Origin: Candidatus Cloacimonadota bacterium
GTDB taxonomy: Bacteria; Cloacimonadota; Cloacimonadia; Cloacimonadales; TCS61
Direction: 5' to 3'
NCBI GenBank assembly: GCA_030628755.1
Contig: DAOVQH010000077.1
Coordinates: forward strand, 1 to 9,230
DNA: 9,230 nt
Shown here: positions 1-5,332 of the stretch, piece after piece
Position numbering within the stretch: position 1 is the stretch's first letter
How the letters are laid out: each line of letters starts with the position of its first letter
Notes under the pieces: generated by a model
The model's database searches: none
What the model was told of the DNA's origin: nothing
What the model saw: only the letters and a program-made list of their open reading frames with translations
Position numbers and translations under genes: made by a program

Positions 1-275
1 GTGTTGGTTATGAAGATGATATTAAAAAGGTTTATAAAATACTAAAAGAAATTGTTGAGAGACATAAAAAGATTCTAAAAGATCCAGCACCATTAGTCAG
101 AGTAGCAGAACTGGCAGACAGTTCCGTAAATTTTACCGTAAAGGTCTGGGTAAAAACTGAAGATTACTGGACAGTCTTTTTTGATATCACGGAACAAGTA
201 AAGCTTGCATTTGATAAAGAAGGAATAACTATTCCCTATCCCCAGATGGATGTGCATCTTCGTAAAGAGGGATGA
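1..275 (+). CDS. MscS-family mechanosensitive channel, C-terminal part (5' truncated by window)
   Basis: Reading from base 3 there are 90 codons to a TGA at 273-275. The product runs from VGYEDDIKKVYKIL to the end ITIPYPQMDVHLRKEG. This matches the cytoplasmic C-terminal alpha/beta domain of small-conductance mechanosensitive channels: a helical stretch after a VGYxxD motif, then TVKVWVKTEDYW, then the family's typical IP[FY]PQxDVHL ending. Such channels sit in the inner membrane and open under hypo-osmotic stress. The transmembrane helices and start lie outside the window. The last 27 codons plus stop recur at 2115-2197 beyond the toxin-antitoxin genes. This left copy is the one joined to upstream coding sequence, so it is the functional end. 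Family assignment is firm; the subfamily is not determined. Confidence 0.9.
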   Translation, partial: VGYEDDIKKVYKILKEIVERHKKILKDPAPLVRVAELADSSVNFTVKVWVKTEDYWTVFFDITEQVKLAFDKEGITIPYPQMDVHLRKEG

Positions 276-278
276 GTT
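196..278 (+). repeat. Left copy of an 83-bp direct repeat (mscS 3' end)
   Basis: Positions 196-278 match 2115-2197 at a constant offset of 1919 bp with three mismatches (207 G/A, 258 C/T, 260 T/G). Similarity falls off sharply on both sides of the block. The block is the last 26 or so codons of mscS plus the stop codon and 3 bp. Here it is part of the intact gene. Confidence 0.95.
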
Positions 279-562
279 AATAAATATAAAGCGAGACATG
301 AAATTTACTTTATTTATAATTAAATTTTAAAAAGCCTAACCTTTAACTGGGCTTATACGGCTTCGCTTCTAAAGATAGAAATATGACAAATTTGCATAGG
401 CAATATCATATAACAACATTGTTGCTTACGAGATAGATAGCTTCGCCGTTATTCGATGATAGAAAGAGATTTCGTATTAGAAATTTAAACACTATCAATG
501 TAGATTTGTAAGCTATTAAAAAGTGGTTAGATTAAATCCAAACTTTAAAATTAAAAAATGAA
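276..562. other. Non-coding stretch between mscS and the toxin gene
   Basis: No ORF of convincing length or composition lies here on either strand; the minus-strand ORF over 93-299 is a shadow of mscS. A possible weak hairpin at 332-354 (AAGCCTA / TGGGCTT, one G-U pair, 9-nt loop) has no following T-run, so it is not a clear terminator. A short inverted repeat (AACAACATTGTTG) lies around 413-425. No tRNA, attC-type cassette site or integrase fragment was recognised. Confidence 0.6.
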
Positions 563-611
563 TTGACAGTTAAGAGATAATCAACATTATTGTTAACGGA
601 AAAGGTTAACA
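563..611 (+). promoter_or_regulatory. Probable promoter and operator of the toxin-antitoxin operon
   Basis: A perfect -35 hexamer TTGACA at 563-568 is followed after 16 bp by a CATTAT -10-like hexamer at 585-590, a moderate match. Immediately downstream is a perfect inverted repeat, TGTTAAC (591-597), GGAAAAG spacer, GTTAACA (605-611), ending 7 bp before the toxin ATG. HigA/XRE antitoxins commonly repress their own operon by binding such palindromes, so this is the best operator candidate. The repeat is seen directly; the regulatory role is inferred. The GGAAAAGG spacer is also the only purine-rich ribosome-binding candidate for the toxin start. Confidence 0.6.
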
Positions 612-618
612 GAATTCT

Positions 619-924
619 ATGAAAATTGTGTTTGGGAATTCAAGGGTTAGAAAACAGTGTGAGAAGGCATCAGGAAAGTTAAAAAAACGTTTGGATGATA
701 TATTAGATGCTGATAATATGGCAGTATTATCAAAACTACCTGGCAGATTGCATGCTTTAAGAGGGAATAGAAAAGGTCAGTGGGCACTTGACTTAGAGCA
801 TCCTACAAGGTTGGTTATTAAACCAATTGGAGACCCATTGCCAATTTCTAAAGATGGTTGGCTAGATACGAACAAAATAGTAGCAATTGAAATAATGGAA
901 ATAGGAGATTATCATGGTAAATAA
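619..924 (+). CDS. higB: HigB/RelE-like toxin of a type II toxin-antitoxin system
   Basis: The 101-residue product has the length and sequence pattern of HigB killer proteins of the RelE/ParE fold. These ribosome-associated endoribonucleases cleave translated mRNA and are blocked by their cognate antitoxin. Diagnostic segments are LPGRLHALRGNRKGQW (about 40-55), an LxxPTRLVI strand (59-67) and the C-terminal EIGDYHGK, whose Tyr98-His99 match the family's YH ending. Arg43, His45, Arg48, Arg51 and Arg64 are candidate RNA-binding or catalytic residues. Translation from the ATG at 619 follows a palindromic operator; the Shine-Dalgarno sequence is weak (AAAGG, 13 nt away), which fits a poorly translated toxin. 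It overlaps the antitoxin start by 11 bp, so the two are probably translationally coupled. Toxin-first order is typical of higBA. Confidence 0.9.
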   Translation: MKIVFGNSRVRKQCEKASGKLKKRLDDILDADNMAVLSKLPGRLHALRGNRKGQWALDLEHPTRLVIKPIGDPLPISKDGWLDTNKIVAIEIMEIGDYHGK

Positions 925-1999
925 TATAAAAAATGAATATTTTCCGGAATCAGTAAGTTGTCCAGGGGGAACAATATTGGATCTTCTTGAAGAAAAAGGC
1001 ATGTCTCAAAGTGAACTTGCAGAAAGAATGGGAAGACCCAAAAAGACTATAAATGAAATTTTAAAAGGAAAAACAGCGATAACTCCTGACACTGCAATAC
1101 AACTTGAAAGAGTATTCGGAACTCCTGCATCTTTTTGGAACAATCGACAAAAAAGATATAGTGAATATCTTGCATCTGTTAGAGAAAAAGAAAAACTATC
1201 TACATATATTGATTGGTTAAAATCAATGCCAATAAGAGAAATGATTAAACTTGGATGGATCCCGAGTATTAAAGATGAGATAGCTCAATTATCAGAAGTA
1301 TTGATTTTTTTTGGTGTAAATTCACCTACAGAGTGGAAGAATATTTGGTTAAAAGAACAGACAGCATATAAGCAATCACCAGCATTCGAGAGAAAACCCG
1401 AAGCTAATTCTGTTTGGCTTCGTAGAGGAGAAATTGAAGCTCAGAGAATATACTGTAATCCGTTTGATAAAGAAAAATTTATAAAAGCTCTAAAAAAAAT
1501 TTTGCCGTTTACAAAAGAATCTCCAGAGAATTTTGAAAAAGACTTGATTGGTTTATGTGCTGATGCCGGTGTTGCGGTGGTTTTTATACCACCATTAAAA
1601 GGTGTCCCTGTTTATGGGGCTACTCGCTGGCTCACACCTCAGAAAGCGCTCATTCAATTGTCTTTGTATCGAAAATATGAGGATTATTTCTGGTTTAGCT
1701 TTTTTCATGAAGCAGGGCATATACTTCTTCATGGAAAGCGTGATATCTTTATTGAAGAGAAGAAGAAAGAAGGTAAAAAAGAAAATGAAGCAGATGCATT
1801 TGCCAGAGAATTCCTTATTCCAATGAAGAAGTGGCTAGCTTTTATTACTTCTAATAGTACATTTTCAGAAACAGTTTTAAAAGATTTTGCACATGAAATG
1901 AATATTTCATCAGCAATTGTCGTTGGACGGTTACAACGCGAAAGAAAAATTCCTTTTTATCAGATGAACGAATTAAGACGGAAGTTTAGATTTCAATGA
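914..1999 (+). CDS. higA: HigA-type antitoxin fused to an ImmA/IrrE-family metallopeptidase domain
   Basis: The product has 361 residues, far longer than a simple HigA of roughly 100. Residues about 20-74 form an XRE/HigA helix-turn-helix (GGTILDLLEEKGMSQSELAERM ... ILKGKTAITPDTAIQLE), followed by the HigA-type segment FGTPASFWNNRQKRY (68-82). A linker leads to a peptidase domain with the zinc motif HEAGH at 265-269 and a downstream NEADAFAREFLIP segment in which Glu292 is the likely third zinc ligand. ImmA/IrrE peptidases cleave partner repressors; whether this one cuts itself, the toxin or another protein cannot be read from sequence. The start is supported by AGGAG at 903-907, 6 nt before the ATG and inside the toxin gene. 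The HTH part should repress the operon through the palindrome at 591-611. Similar XRE-ImmA fusions are known beside HigB-like toxins. Confidence 0.9.
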   Translation: MVNNIKNEYFPESVSCPGGTILDLLEEKGMSQSELAERMGRPKKTINEILKGKTAITPDTAIQLERVFGTPASFWNNRQKRYSEYLASVREKEKLSTYIDWLKSMPIREMIKLGWIPSIKDEIAQLSEVLIFFGVNSPTEWKNIWLKEQTAYKQSPAFERKPEANSVWLRRGEIEAQRIYCNPFDKEKFIKALKKILPFTKESPENFEKDLIGLCADAGVAVVFIPPLKGVPVYGATRWLTPQKALIQLSLYRKYEDYFWFSFFHEAGHILLHGKRDIFIEEKKKEGKKENEADAFAREFLIPMKKWLAFITSNSTFSETVLKDFAHEMNISSAIVVGRLQRERKIPFYQMNELRRKFRFQ

Positions 2000-2007
2000 T
2001 AAAAATC

Positions 2008-2037
2008 CAGTATACTGCCAAGTTTAATTATTAAACT
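2008..2037. repeat. Two adjacent palindromes after the antitoxin gene
   Basis: CAGTATACTG (2008-2017) is a perfect 10-bp palindrome. Three bases later AGTTTAAT-T-ATTAAACT (2021-2037) is a perfect 17-bp palindrome. They lie 9 bp past the antitoxin stop. No T-run follows, so a Rho-independent terminator is unlikely. They could be protein-binding sites or a weak RNA end structure. Confidence 0.6.
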
Positions 2038-2056
2038 AAATCAGTGTTAATCCGTG
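2037..2056 (-). repeat. Two-unit decamer repeat of the CACxxATTxA type
   Basis: Read on the minus strand, this is two head-to-tail decamers, CACGGATTAA and CACTGATTTA. They closely resemble the units at 8621-8650 (CACGAATTAA, CACCAATTTT, CACGAATTAT). An 11-mer from here (AAATCAGTGTT) recurs exactly at 3723-3733. I cannot name a family for this repeat. Confidence 0.6.
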
Positions 2057-2114
2057 AATTATTAAAAGGTTGTTACATCCACGAAGTTGAAATTATAAAT
2101 TAGCATAATTAAAT

Positions 2115-2197
2115 AAGTAAAGCTTACATTTGATAAAGAAGGAATAACTATTCCCTATCCCCAGATGGATGTGCATTTGCGTAAAGAGGGATGAGTT
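2115..2197 (+). pseudogene. Detached copy of the mscS 3' end (right direct repeat)
   Basis: This block is 80/83 identical to 196-278. In the mscS frame it still reads VKLTFDKEGITIPYPQMDVH (2117 onward) through LRKEG to a TGA at 2192-2194, and it is closed upstream by an in-frame TAA at 2114-2116, so it cannot be expressed as a channel. The differences from the left copy are one Ala-to-Thr change and a double change CTT-to-TTG that keeps leucine. Two changes preserving one codon's meaning suggest that the copies diverged while both were parts of working genes. The simplest reading is that this is the former mscS end, displaced when the TA segment arrived with its own replacement end. Confidence 0.85.
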
Positions 2198-2232
2198 GAT
2201 TAAAGAGGAAGAGAATATTTGATTTTTTTTAT

Positions 2233-2337
2233 TTATAAATCTAACTCAACAAACACCATTTCCATACCGGCATGAAACTTCTCCTTTTCAGAAGGAAACA
2301 AACCAGCTGATCTTTCCTTTTCAGAAGGAAATGTTTT
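2233..2337 (-). pseudogene. Coding-like C-terminal remnant of unknown protein, with an 11-codon duplication
   Basis: On the minus strand an open frame ending in TAA at 2233-2235 reads TFPSEKERSAGL, then FPSEKEKFHAGM, then EMVFVELDL. It has no usable upstream start: going upstream it runs out of frame into the end of the Nudix gene until a TGA at 2377-2379. The alternating, sensible composition and clean stop suggest the tail of a former gene whose body is missing. I do not recognise the family. The 11-codon unit FPSEKERSAGL/FPSEKEKFHAG is an in-frame 33-bp repeat. It could be a chance open frame over a structured intergenic region, so confidence is low. Confidence 0.35.
2282..2331. repeat. 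17-bp perfect direct repeat with 33-bp period; each copy a hairpin
   Basis: TCCTTTTCAGAAGGAAA occurs at 2282-2298 and again at 2315-2331. Each copy is self-complementary: TCCTT/AAGGA with a TTCAG loop in the first, TTTCCTT/AAGGAAA with the same loop in the second. The period of 33 bp keeps reading frame on the minus strand. Confidence 0.85.
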
Positions 2338-2338
2338 T
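2313..2338 (+). terminator. Possible Rho-independent terminator reading rightward
   Basis: The second hairpin (TTTCCTT 2313-2319, loop TTCAG, AAGGAAA 2325-2331) is followed on the plus strand by TGTTTTT (2332-2338). It would stop transcripts coming from the toxin-antitoxin side before they enter the convergent Nudix gene. The stem is A/T-rich with only two G-C pairs, so it is a modest candidate. On the minus strand no T-run follows. Confidence 0.35.
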
Positions 2339-2339
2339 C

Positions 2340-2735
2340 TCAGGATAATTGAGCTTGATAAAATTCCTCCACAATCTCATTAAACCCGTAAGCCAGTTTT
2401 ATGTTTTGTGTTTCCTCCCGGGTGAACCATTTCAGATTTTGTCCTTCCATCAAGTTGATCTCTTCGATATTCAGATTGGAGTGTTTCCAATATGTGTATT
2501 CTACTCTATCATCAAATTCTTTCACACAAAGAAGATGAAAATCCTTCAAGTCGATATTCATTTCTTCCTTCATCTCACGGATGATGCATTCTTCCGGTGT
2601 TTCCTCCGGTTCCACATGACCACCGGGAACATCCCATATATTAGAATAAGGAAGTCCGGGTTTATTATCACGCAGGAAAAGCAGGATTTCCTCTTTGTCG
2701 TTAACGAATATTATACTTGTTCCGAGTCTTTTCAT
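2340..2735 (-). CDS. Nudix hydrolase (MutT-like)
   Basis: The 131-residue product is the normal length for a single-domain Nudix enzyme. These hydrolyse nucleoside diphosphates linked to another moiety (NTPs, nucleotide sugars, oxidised nucleotides) using divalent metal. The Nudix box spans 39-61: G39 x5 E45 x7 R53-E54-M55 x E57-E58 followed by M59-N60-I61. Metal ligands Glu54, Glu57 and Glu58 are present; the usual glycine near the box end is Asn60, a mild deviation. N-terminal strand GTSIIFVNDKEEILLFLRD and WDVPGGHV are typical. The substrate cannot be deduced. The ATG at 2735 is 7 bp after the lipoprotein stop with no clear Shine-Dalgarno sequence, so translation is probably coupled. A diverged copy of its first 25 codons lies upstream of the lipoprotein at 3587-3679. 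Confidence 0.9.
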   Translation of the reverse strand: MKRLGTSIIFVNDKEEILLFLRDNKPGLPYSNIWDVPGGHVEPEETPEECIIREMKEEMNIDLKDFHLLCVKEFDDRVEYTYWKHSNLNIEEINLMEGQNLKWFTREETQNIKLAYGFNEIVEEFYQAQLS

Positions 2736-2742
2736 TAATAAA

Positions 2743-3582
2743 TTAGTTATTTCTTGTTTGGGAAATCAACTCAATATTCTTATTTTTACCGTTTACTTTC
2801 ATTTGTATTTTCCAGAACTTGCTTTTTCCTTGAAGAATTAAATAATCATCTTGAAGTTCAATTATTTCATACTTATTATTCACAATGCTTAAAAAGTTTG
2901 TCTTTTTACCATAGTCTTTTAAATTCAGATAACCTTCAATTAATTCTGTAAAACTTGTGTTACCTCCGCCTCCCATACCTTTTGGCATTCTAAAAAACGC
3001 AATGCTTTGATTTCCAAGATTCATAAGCATTGAAAGAATTTCGTTTTTATTTGCTTTTTTTATTTGATTTAATTTATCATCTAATTCGATTAATTCAGAA
3101 AAGGTTAATGGCTCCGAATTGTATAATGGGATTTTTTGCACATTCAATTCCAGGCTTTTTGCAAGTTTTGTTTTTGGATAATCTATTACAATCGTTTTTA
3201 TTTTCAGAATTGCTTGAGCTGAGATACTATCTTCATTTGTTGAGATACTCAATAAGTTACAGGCTTCATCAAATAAAATTTGAGCTTTCTCATTTCTTAT
3301 AAAATCCTTATTTAATTCTAAAACTTCATAATATGTCAGGAATCCATGATTATTTACGAATATTTTCTTTTCCTGTGATTCAATACTTTTAGCTAATTTT
3401 GAATCGGGGAATTTTGATAAAATAGTATTGAGTTTAGTAATCGCTTCTTTAGGTAAGCTATCAATGTTGGTGTACTCTTTAAACATTGTTACTGCTTCGT
3501 TAAAAAGAATTTCTTCTTCTTTTTGTTTATTGGAACAGCCTATAAACAATATCAACGTAACTATAAGAATCAAATTTTTCAT
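2743..3582 (-). CDS. Putative lipoprotein with two tandem helical repeats
   Basis: I chose the ATG at 3582 (279 residues), not the upstream in-frame ATG at 3645, because AGGAG at 3592-3596 (minus strand) lies 8 nt before it and the product then begins with a signal, MKNLILIVTLILFIGC, and a lipobox-like LFIGC (Cys16), followed by SNKQKEEE. Residues 25-95 and 102-172 align without gaps at a 77-residue offset: ILFNEA/ILFDEA, KFPDSKLAKS/DYPKTKLAKS, FLTYYEVLEL/PLTFSELIEL. The [FY]PxxKLA pattern and helical periodicity recall TPR-like outer-membrane lipoproteins (BamD/YbgF type), but that is only resemblance. A glycine-rich turn (GMGGGG) and a beta-rich C-terminal part (about 190-279) follow. Function unknown. 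It is flanked by a Nudix fragment upstream and a complete Nudix gene 7 bp downstream. Confidence 0.8.
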   Translation of the reverse strand: MKNLILIVTLILFIGCSNKQKEEEILFNEAVTMFKEYTNIDSLPKEAITKLNTILSKFPDSKLAKSIESQEKKIFVNNHGFLTYYEVLELNKDFIRNEKAQILFDEACNLLSISTNEDSISAQAILKIKTIVIDYPKTKLAKSLELNVQKIPLYNSEPLTFSELIELDDKLNQIKKANKNEILSMLMNLGNQSIAFFRMPKGMGGGGNTSFTELIEGYLNLKDYGKKTNFLSIVNNKYEIIELQDDYLILQGKSKFWKIQMKVNGKNKNIELISQTRNN

Positions 3583-3586
3583 ATTT

Positions 3587-3679
3587 TCATCTCCTATTAT
3601 TCTTTTTGTTTTTCCACAGAAAAAGCAGAACCTTATTCTTATCATTTACGAAAATCATACTGACTCCTTTGCGTTTCAT
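3587..3679 (-). pseudogene. Truncated Nudix N-terminus (30 codons) upstream of the lipoprotein
   Basis: An ATG at 3679 opens a 30-codon frame beginning MKRKGVSMIFVNDKNK and continuing VLLFLWKNK, then KNNRR and a TGA at 3587-3589. The first 25 residues match the start of the complete Nudix protein (MKRLGTSIIFVNDKEE, ILLFLRDNK) at 17 of 25 positions, about 49 of 75 bases. The Nudix box is absent. Homology ends just before the lipoprotein's ribosome-binding site; the TGA lies 4 nt before the lipoprotein ATG, so the scrap may act as a short translated leader. Most third-position differences are silent, so the copies diverged under coding constraint or came from different alleles. Confidence 0.8.
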
Positions 3680-3745
3680 TTTTTGAGGAATGATATTTTG
3701 CATCTGCTTATTAATTGGTCAGAAATCAGTGTTCATGCCTTAATA

Positions 3746-4759
3746 TCATTTATTATAAATAAGAATAGTAGAATGAATACTGGGTATAATAAAGATATCT
3801 TTATTACTCTCTTTCGAATGACAAAATACTACACCGAGTTCTAAGGAGTTCTTTTTCCAAAAATAACGGATACCACCAGAAATATTAAAATCATAATTTT
3901 CTTTGAATCTATCATTCGCTATGAATGGAATATCTGAGGAAATTTCAGTAAATATATTTATCCACTTAGAAGTCCGTCTGACGATTCCAAAATTGTAGAT
4001 CAGCGAAGAATCATGTTTTATCTTATCAAACTCATAATAAATTCCAGGATTAATGCCTATACCTGCTGAGATGAAATTATCGATATCTCCGTATGTAACC
4101 AGGAGCCTTTGTGGAAATGAATAACCTTTCAATTCATCATTTTTATCAAGAAATGGATTCAAATACTTAAAATTGTAATATCTATATAAACTGCTTAAAG
4201 AGAGATCAATATTTGAATCTCTATAAAAATTATATTTTATTCCCACACCACTTATGATCCATGGACAAAAAGTAAAAGAATAAGCTTCTAAATCCACTTT
4301 GTTGCTTAATCCCAGGCAGTAGTTCCATAAGAAAATATCATAAAATGATAATGAGGAAACTCTCTTTTCTAAGGTTCGTGCTGTGAGATTCATGAACATT
4401 CTGTTAACATGATGATCATAATTATCATATTTTTTGCTGGAATATTTAGGATGGAATAATTTAGGTGGTTTTTTGGGTTTTATTTCTTTAAATTCATGAA
4501 ATGCGTTATAGTTAGGCTTCCCGTGATACAGATCAGGTATATCATCAATATTTATCGAAATATTCTGATCATCTACTATTTCAGAGATCATAGATGATGA
4601 AATTATGAAGAGTGTCTTTCCTGAACCTAGGTAAATCTTTTGATCATTGAACCCGACGATCTTGCCATTGATCGATTCACCATTTGTGAGAGATATTATT
4701 TCAGCAGATACTACGATAACAAGTGAACAGAAAAACAGTATAAAAAGTATCTTTTGCAT
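3746..4759 (-). CDS. Secreted protein, probable outer-membrane beta-barrel with small N-terminal beta domain
   Basis: The 337-residue product begins with a Sec signal peptide, MQKILFILFFCSLVIVVSA, with likely cleavage after Ala19. The start is supported by AAGGAG at 4768-4773 (minus strand), 8 nt before the ATG. Residues about 20-68 (EIISLTNGESINGKIVGFND ... SSSMISEIVDD) form a short strand-rich unit of the 'LxxGxxxxGxI...I..I' kind often placed before barrels in Fibrobacteres- and Cloacimonadota-like proteins. A Lys/Pro-rich linker (PKKPPKLFHPKYSSKK) follows. Residues about 130-337 alternate hydrophobic and polar residues with many Tyr/Phe, e.g. GIKYNFYRDSNIDLSLSSLYR and ISGGIRYFWKKNSLELGVVF, as in an 8- to 10-strand barrel. 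The C-terminus ends in Lys, not the usual aromatic residue. No specific family is recognised. Base composition is very A/T-rich. Confidence 0.7.
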   Translation of the reverse strand: MQKILFILFFCSLVIVVSAEIISLTNGESINGKIVGFNDQKIYLGSGKTLFIISSSMISEIVDDQNISINIDDIPDLYHGKPNYNAFHEFKEIKPKKPPKLFHPKYSSKKYDNYDHHVNRMFMNLTARTLEKRVSSLSFYDIFLWNYCLGLSNKVDLEAYSFTFCPWIISGVGIKYNFYRDSNIDLSLSSLYRYYNFKYLNPFLDKNDELKGYSFPQRLLVTYGDIDNFISAGIGINPGIYYEFDKIKHDSSLIYNFGIVRRTSKWINIFTEISSDIPFIANDRFKENYDFNISGGIRYFWKKNSLELGVVFCHSKESNKDIFIIPSIHSTILIYNK

Positions 4760-4784
4760 TATTATAGCTCCTTCAATTTCAGAT

Positions 4785-4803
4785 CAGATATGTCTAATAT
4801 CTG
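4785..4803. repeat. Perfect 7-bp inverted repeat between two minus-strand genes
   Basis: CAGATAT (4785-4791), spacer GTCTA, ATATCTG (4797-4803) lies 26-44 bp upstream of the barrel gene start and about 20 bp past the end of the DUF5684-type gene. There is no T-run on either side, so it is more likely an operator or an RNA-processing hairpin than a terminator. Its role is not known. Confidence 0.6.
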
Positions 4804-4822
4804 GAAAAACACTTCTCTCTTT

Positions 4823-5200
4823 TTAATGTTCTATCTCTGTATATTCGGAAGAATCAAAAGCAAGAATAGGGAAGAAAATAATTGGAAGAAAAAGCATTCC
4901 AATGGCAAAACCACCACCTTTTCCGAATGCTTTGGCAAAATCAAATAATATTATTATAGCAATAATAATGTTCACAACGGGGATTAACATAAGAAATATC
5001 CACCAGATCGGACGGCATGCAATCTGCAATTGTAAAATAGTGTTATAGATTGGAACTATACAACCCCAGCCTGGTTTACCTGCTTTCATAAATATTTTCC
5101 ATTGAACAACGATCATAAAAATAAGTACTACGAAATAACAAATCCAGAAAACGATACCTAACCCAGCAGCGGATTCCGCAGAATATACATCATCATACAT
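4823..5200 (-). CDS. DUF5684-type small integral membrane protein
   Basis: The 125-residue product has three to four hydrophobic segments: about 12-35 (GLGIVFWICYFVVLIFMIVV), 65-86 (WWIFLMLIPVVNIIIAIII) and 97-113 (FAIGMLFLPIIFFPIL). Between them is the motif WKIFMKAGKPGWGCIVPIYNT, and after the second segment FDFAKAFGKGGGFAIG. This arrangement (KAGKPGW..IPIYN, W..L..IP.VN, AK.FGKG.GF, LP..F.PIL.F) is what I know as DUF5684, a family of unknown function sometimes found next to signal peptidase genes. A strong Shine-Dalgarno sequence, GGGGAGGT at 5206-5213 (minus strand), precedes the ATG at 5200. It is followed by the barrel gene after 63 bp. No function is claimed. Confidence 0.85.
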   Translation of the reverse strand: MYDDVYSAESAAGLGIVFWICYFVVLIFMIVVQWKIFMKAGKPGWGCIVPIYNTILQLQIACRPIWWIFLMLIPVVNIIIAIIILFDFAKAFGKGGGFAIGMLFLPIIFFPILAFDSSEYTEIEH

Positions 5201-5332
5201 AATTTACCTCCCCTTTTTTTATGGATTAAAACGATGTTTTTTATATTTTAAGTCAAGAATTTTCTGTTTATAAAGAACCTTAATCTAGCAGTTGCCAAAG
5301 TTTTACCGTGTTTTTTTCATGTCAACCGTTGC

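Larger units (their letters stand above)
196..2197. mobile_element. Candidate inserted segment: toxin-antitoxin module bounded by mscS 3'-end direct repeats
   Basis: A segment with a period of 1919 bp carries only the higBA-like pair and intergenic sequence. It is bounded by 83-bp imperfect direct repeats taken from the end of the neighbouring gene, and the left repeat restores an intact mscS. This geometry resembles elements that integrate in the 3' end of a gene and rebuild it, or homologous exchange between related loci. No integrase, transposase or terminal inverted repeat is seen, so the mechanism is open. Calling it a mobile unit is inference; the repeat geometry is seen directly. Confidence 0.4.

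Noticed and set aside
330..600. Possible integron attC sites around the TA cassette, because of GCCTAAC at 334-340 and the cassette-like content
   Set aside because: No paired GTTRRRY core site is found at the expected distance on either side of the TA genes, and no imperfect attC stem could be drawn. The mscS-end repeats explain the boundaries better.
2349..2738. 129-residue plus-strand ORF opposite the Nudix gene
   Set aside because: It is the complement of an intact Nudix box gene, Phe/His/Ile-rich, with no start signal.
3583..3645. Upstream in-frame ATG at 3645 extending the lipoprotein by 21 residues
   Set aside because: The extension overlaps the Nudix fragment in another frame, buries the signal peptide and lacks a ribosome-binding site, whereas the ATG at 3582 has AGGAG at the right distance and a lipobox.
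5201..5300. Promoter for the DUF5684-type gene (TTGACT and TATAAA-like hexamers on the minus strand)
   Set aside because: No pair of hexamers has acceptable 16-18 bp spacing, so I could not fix a promoter.
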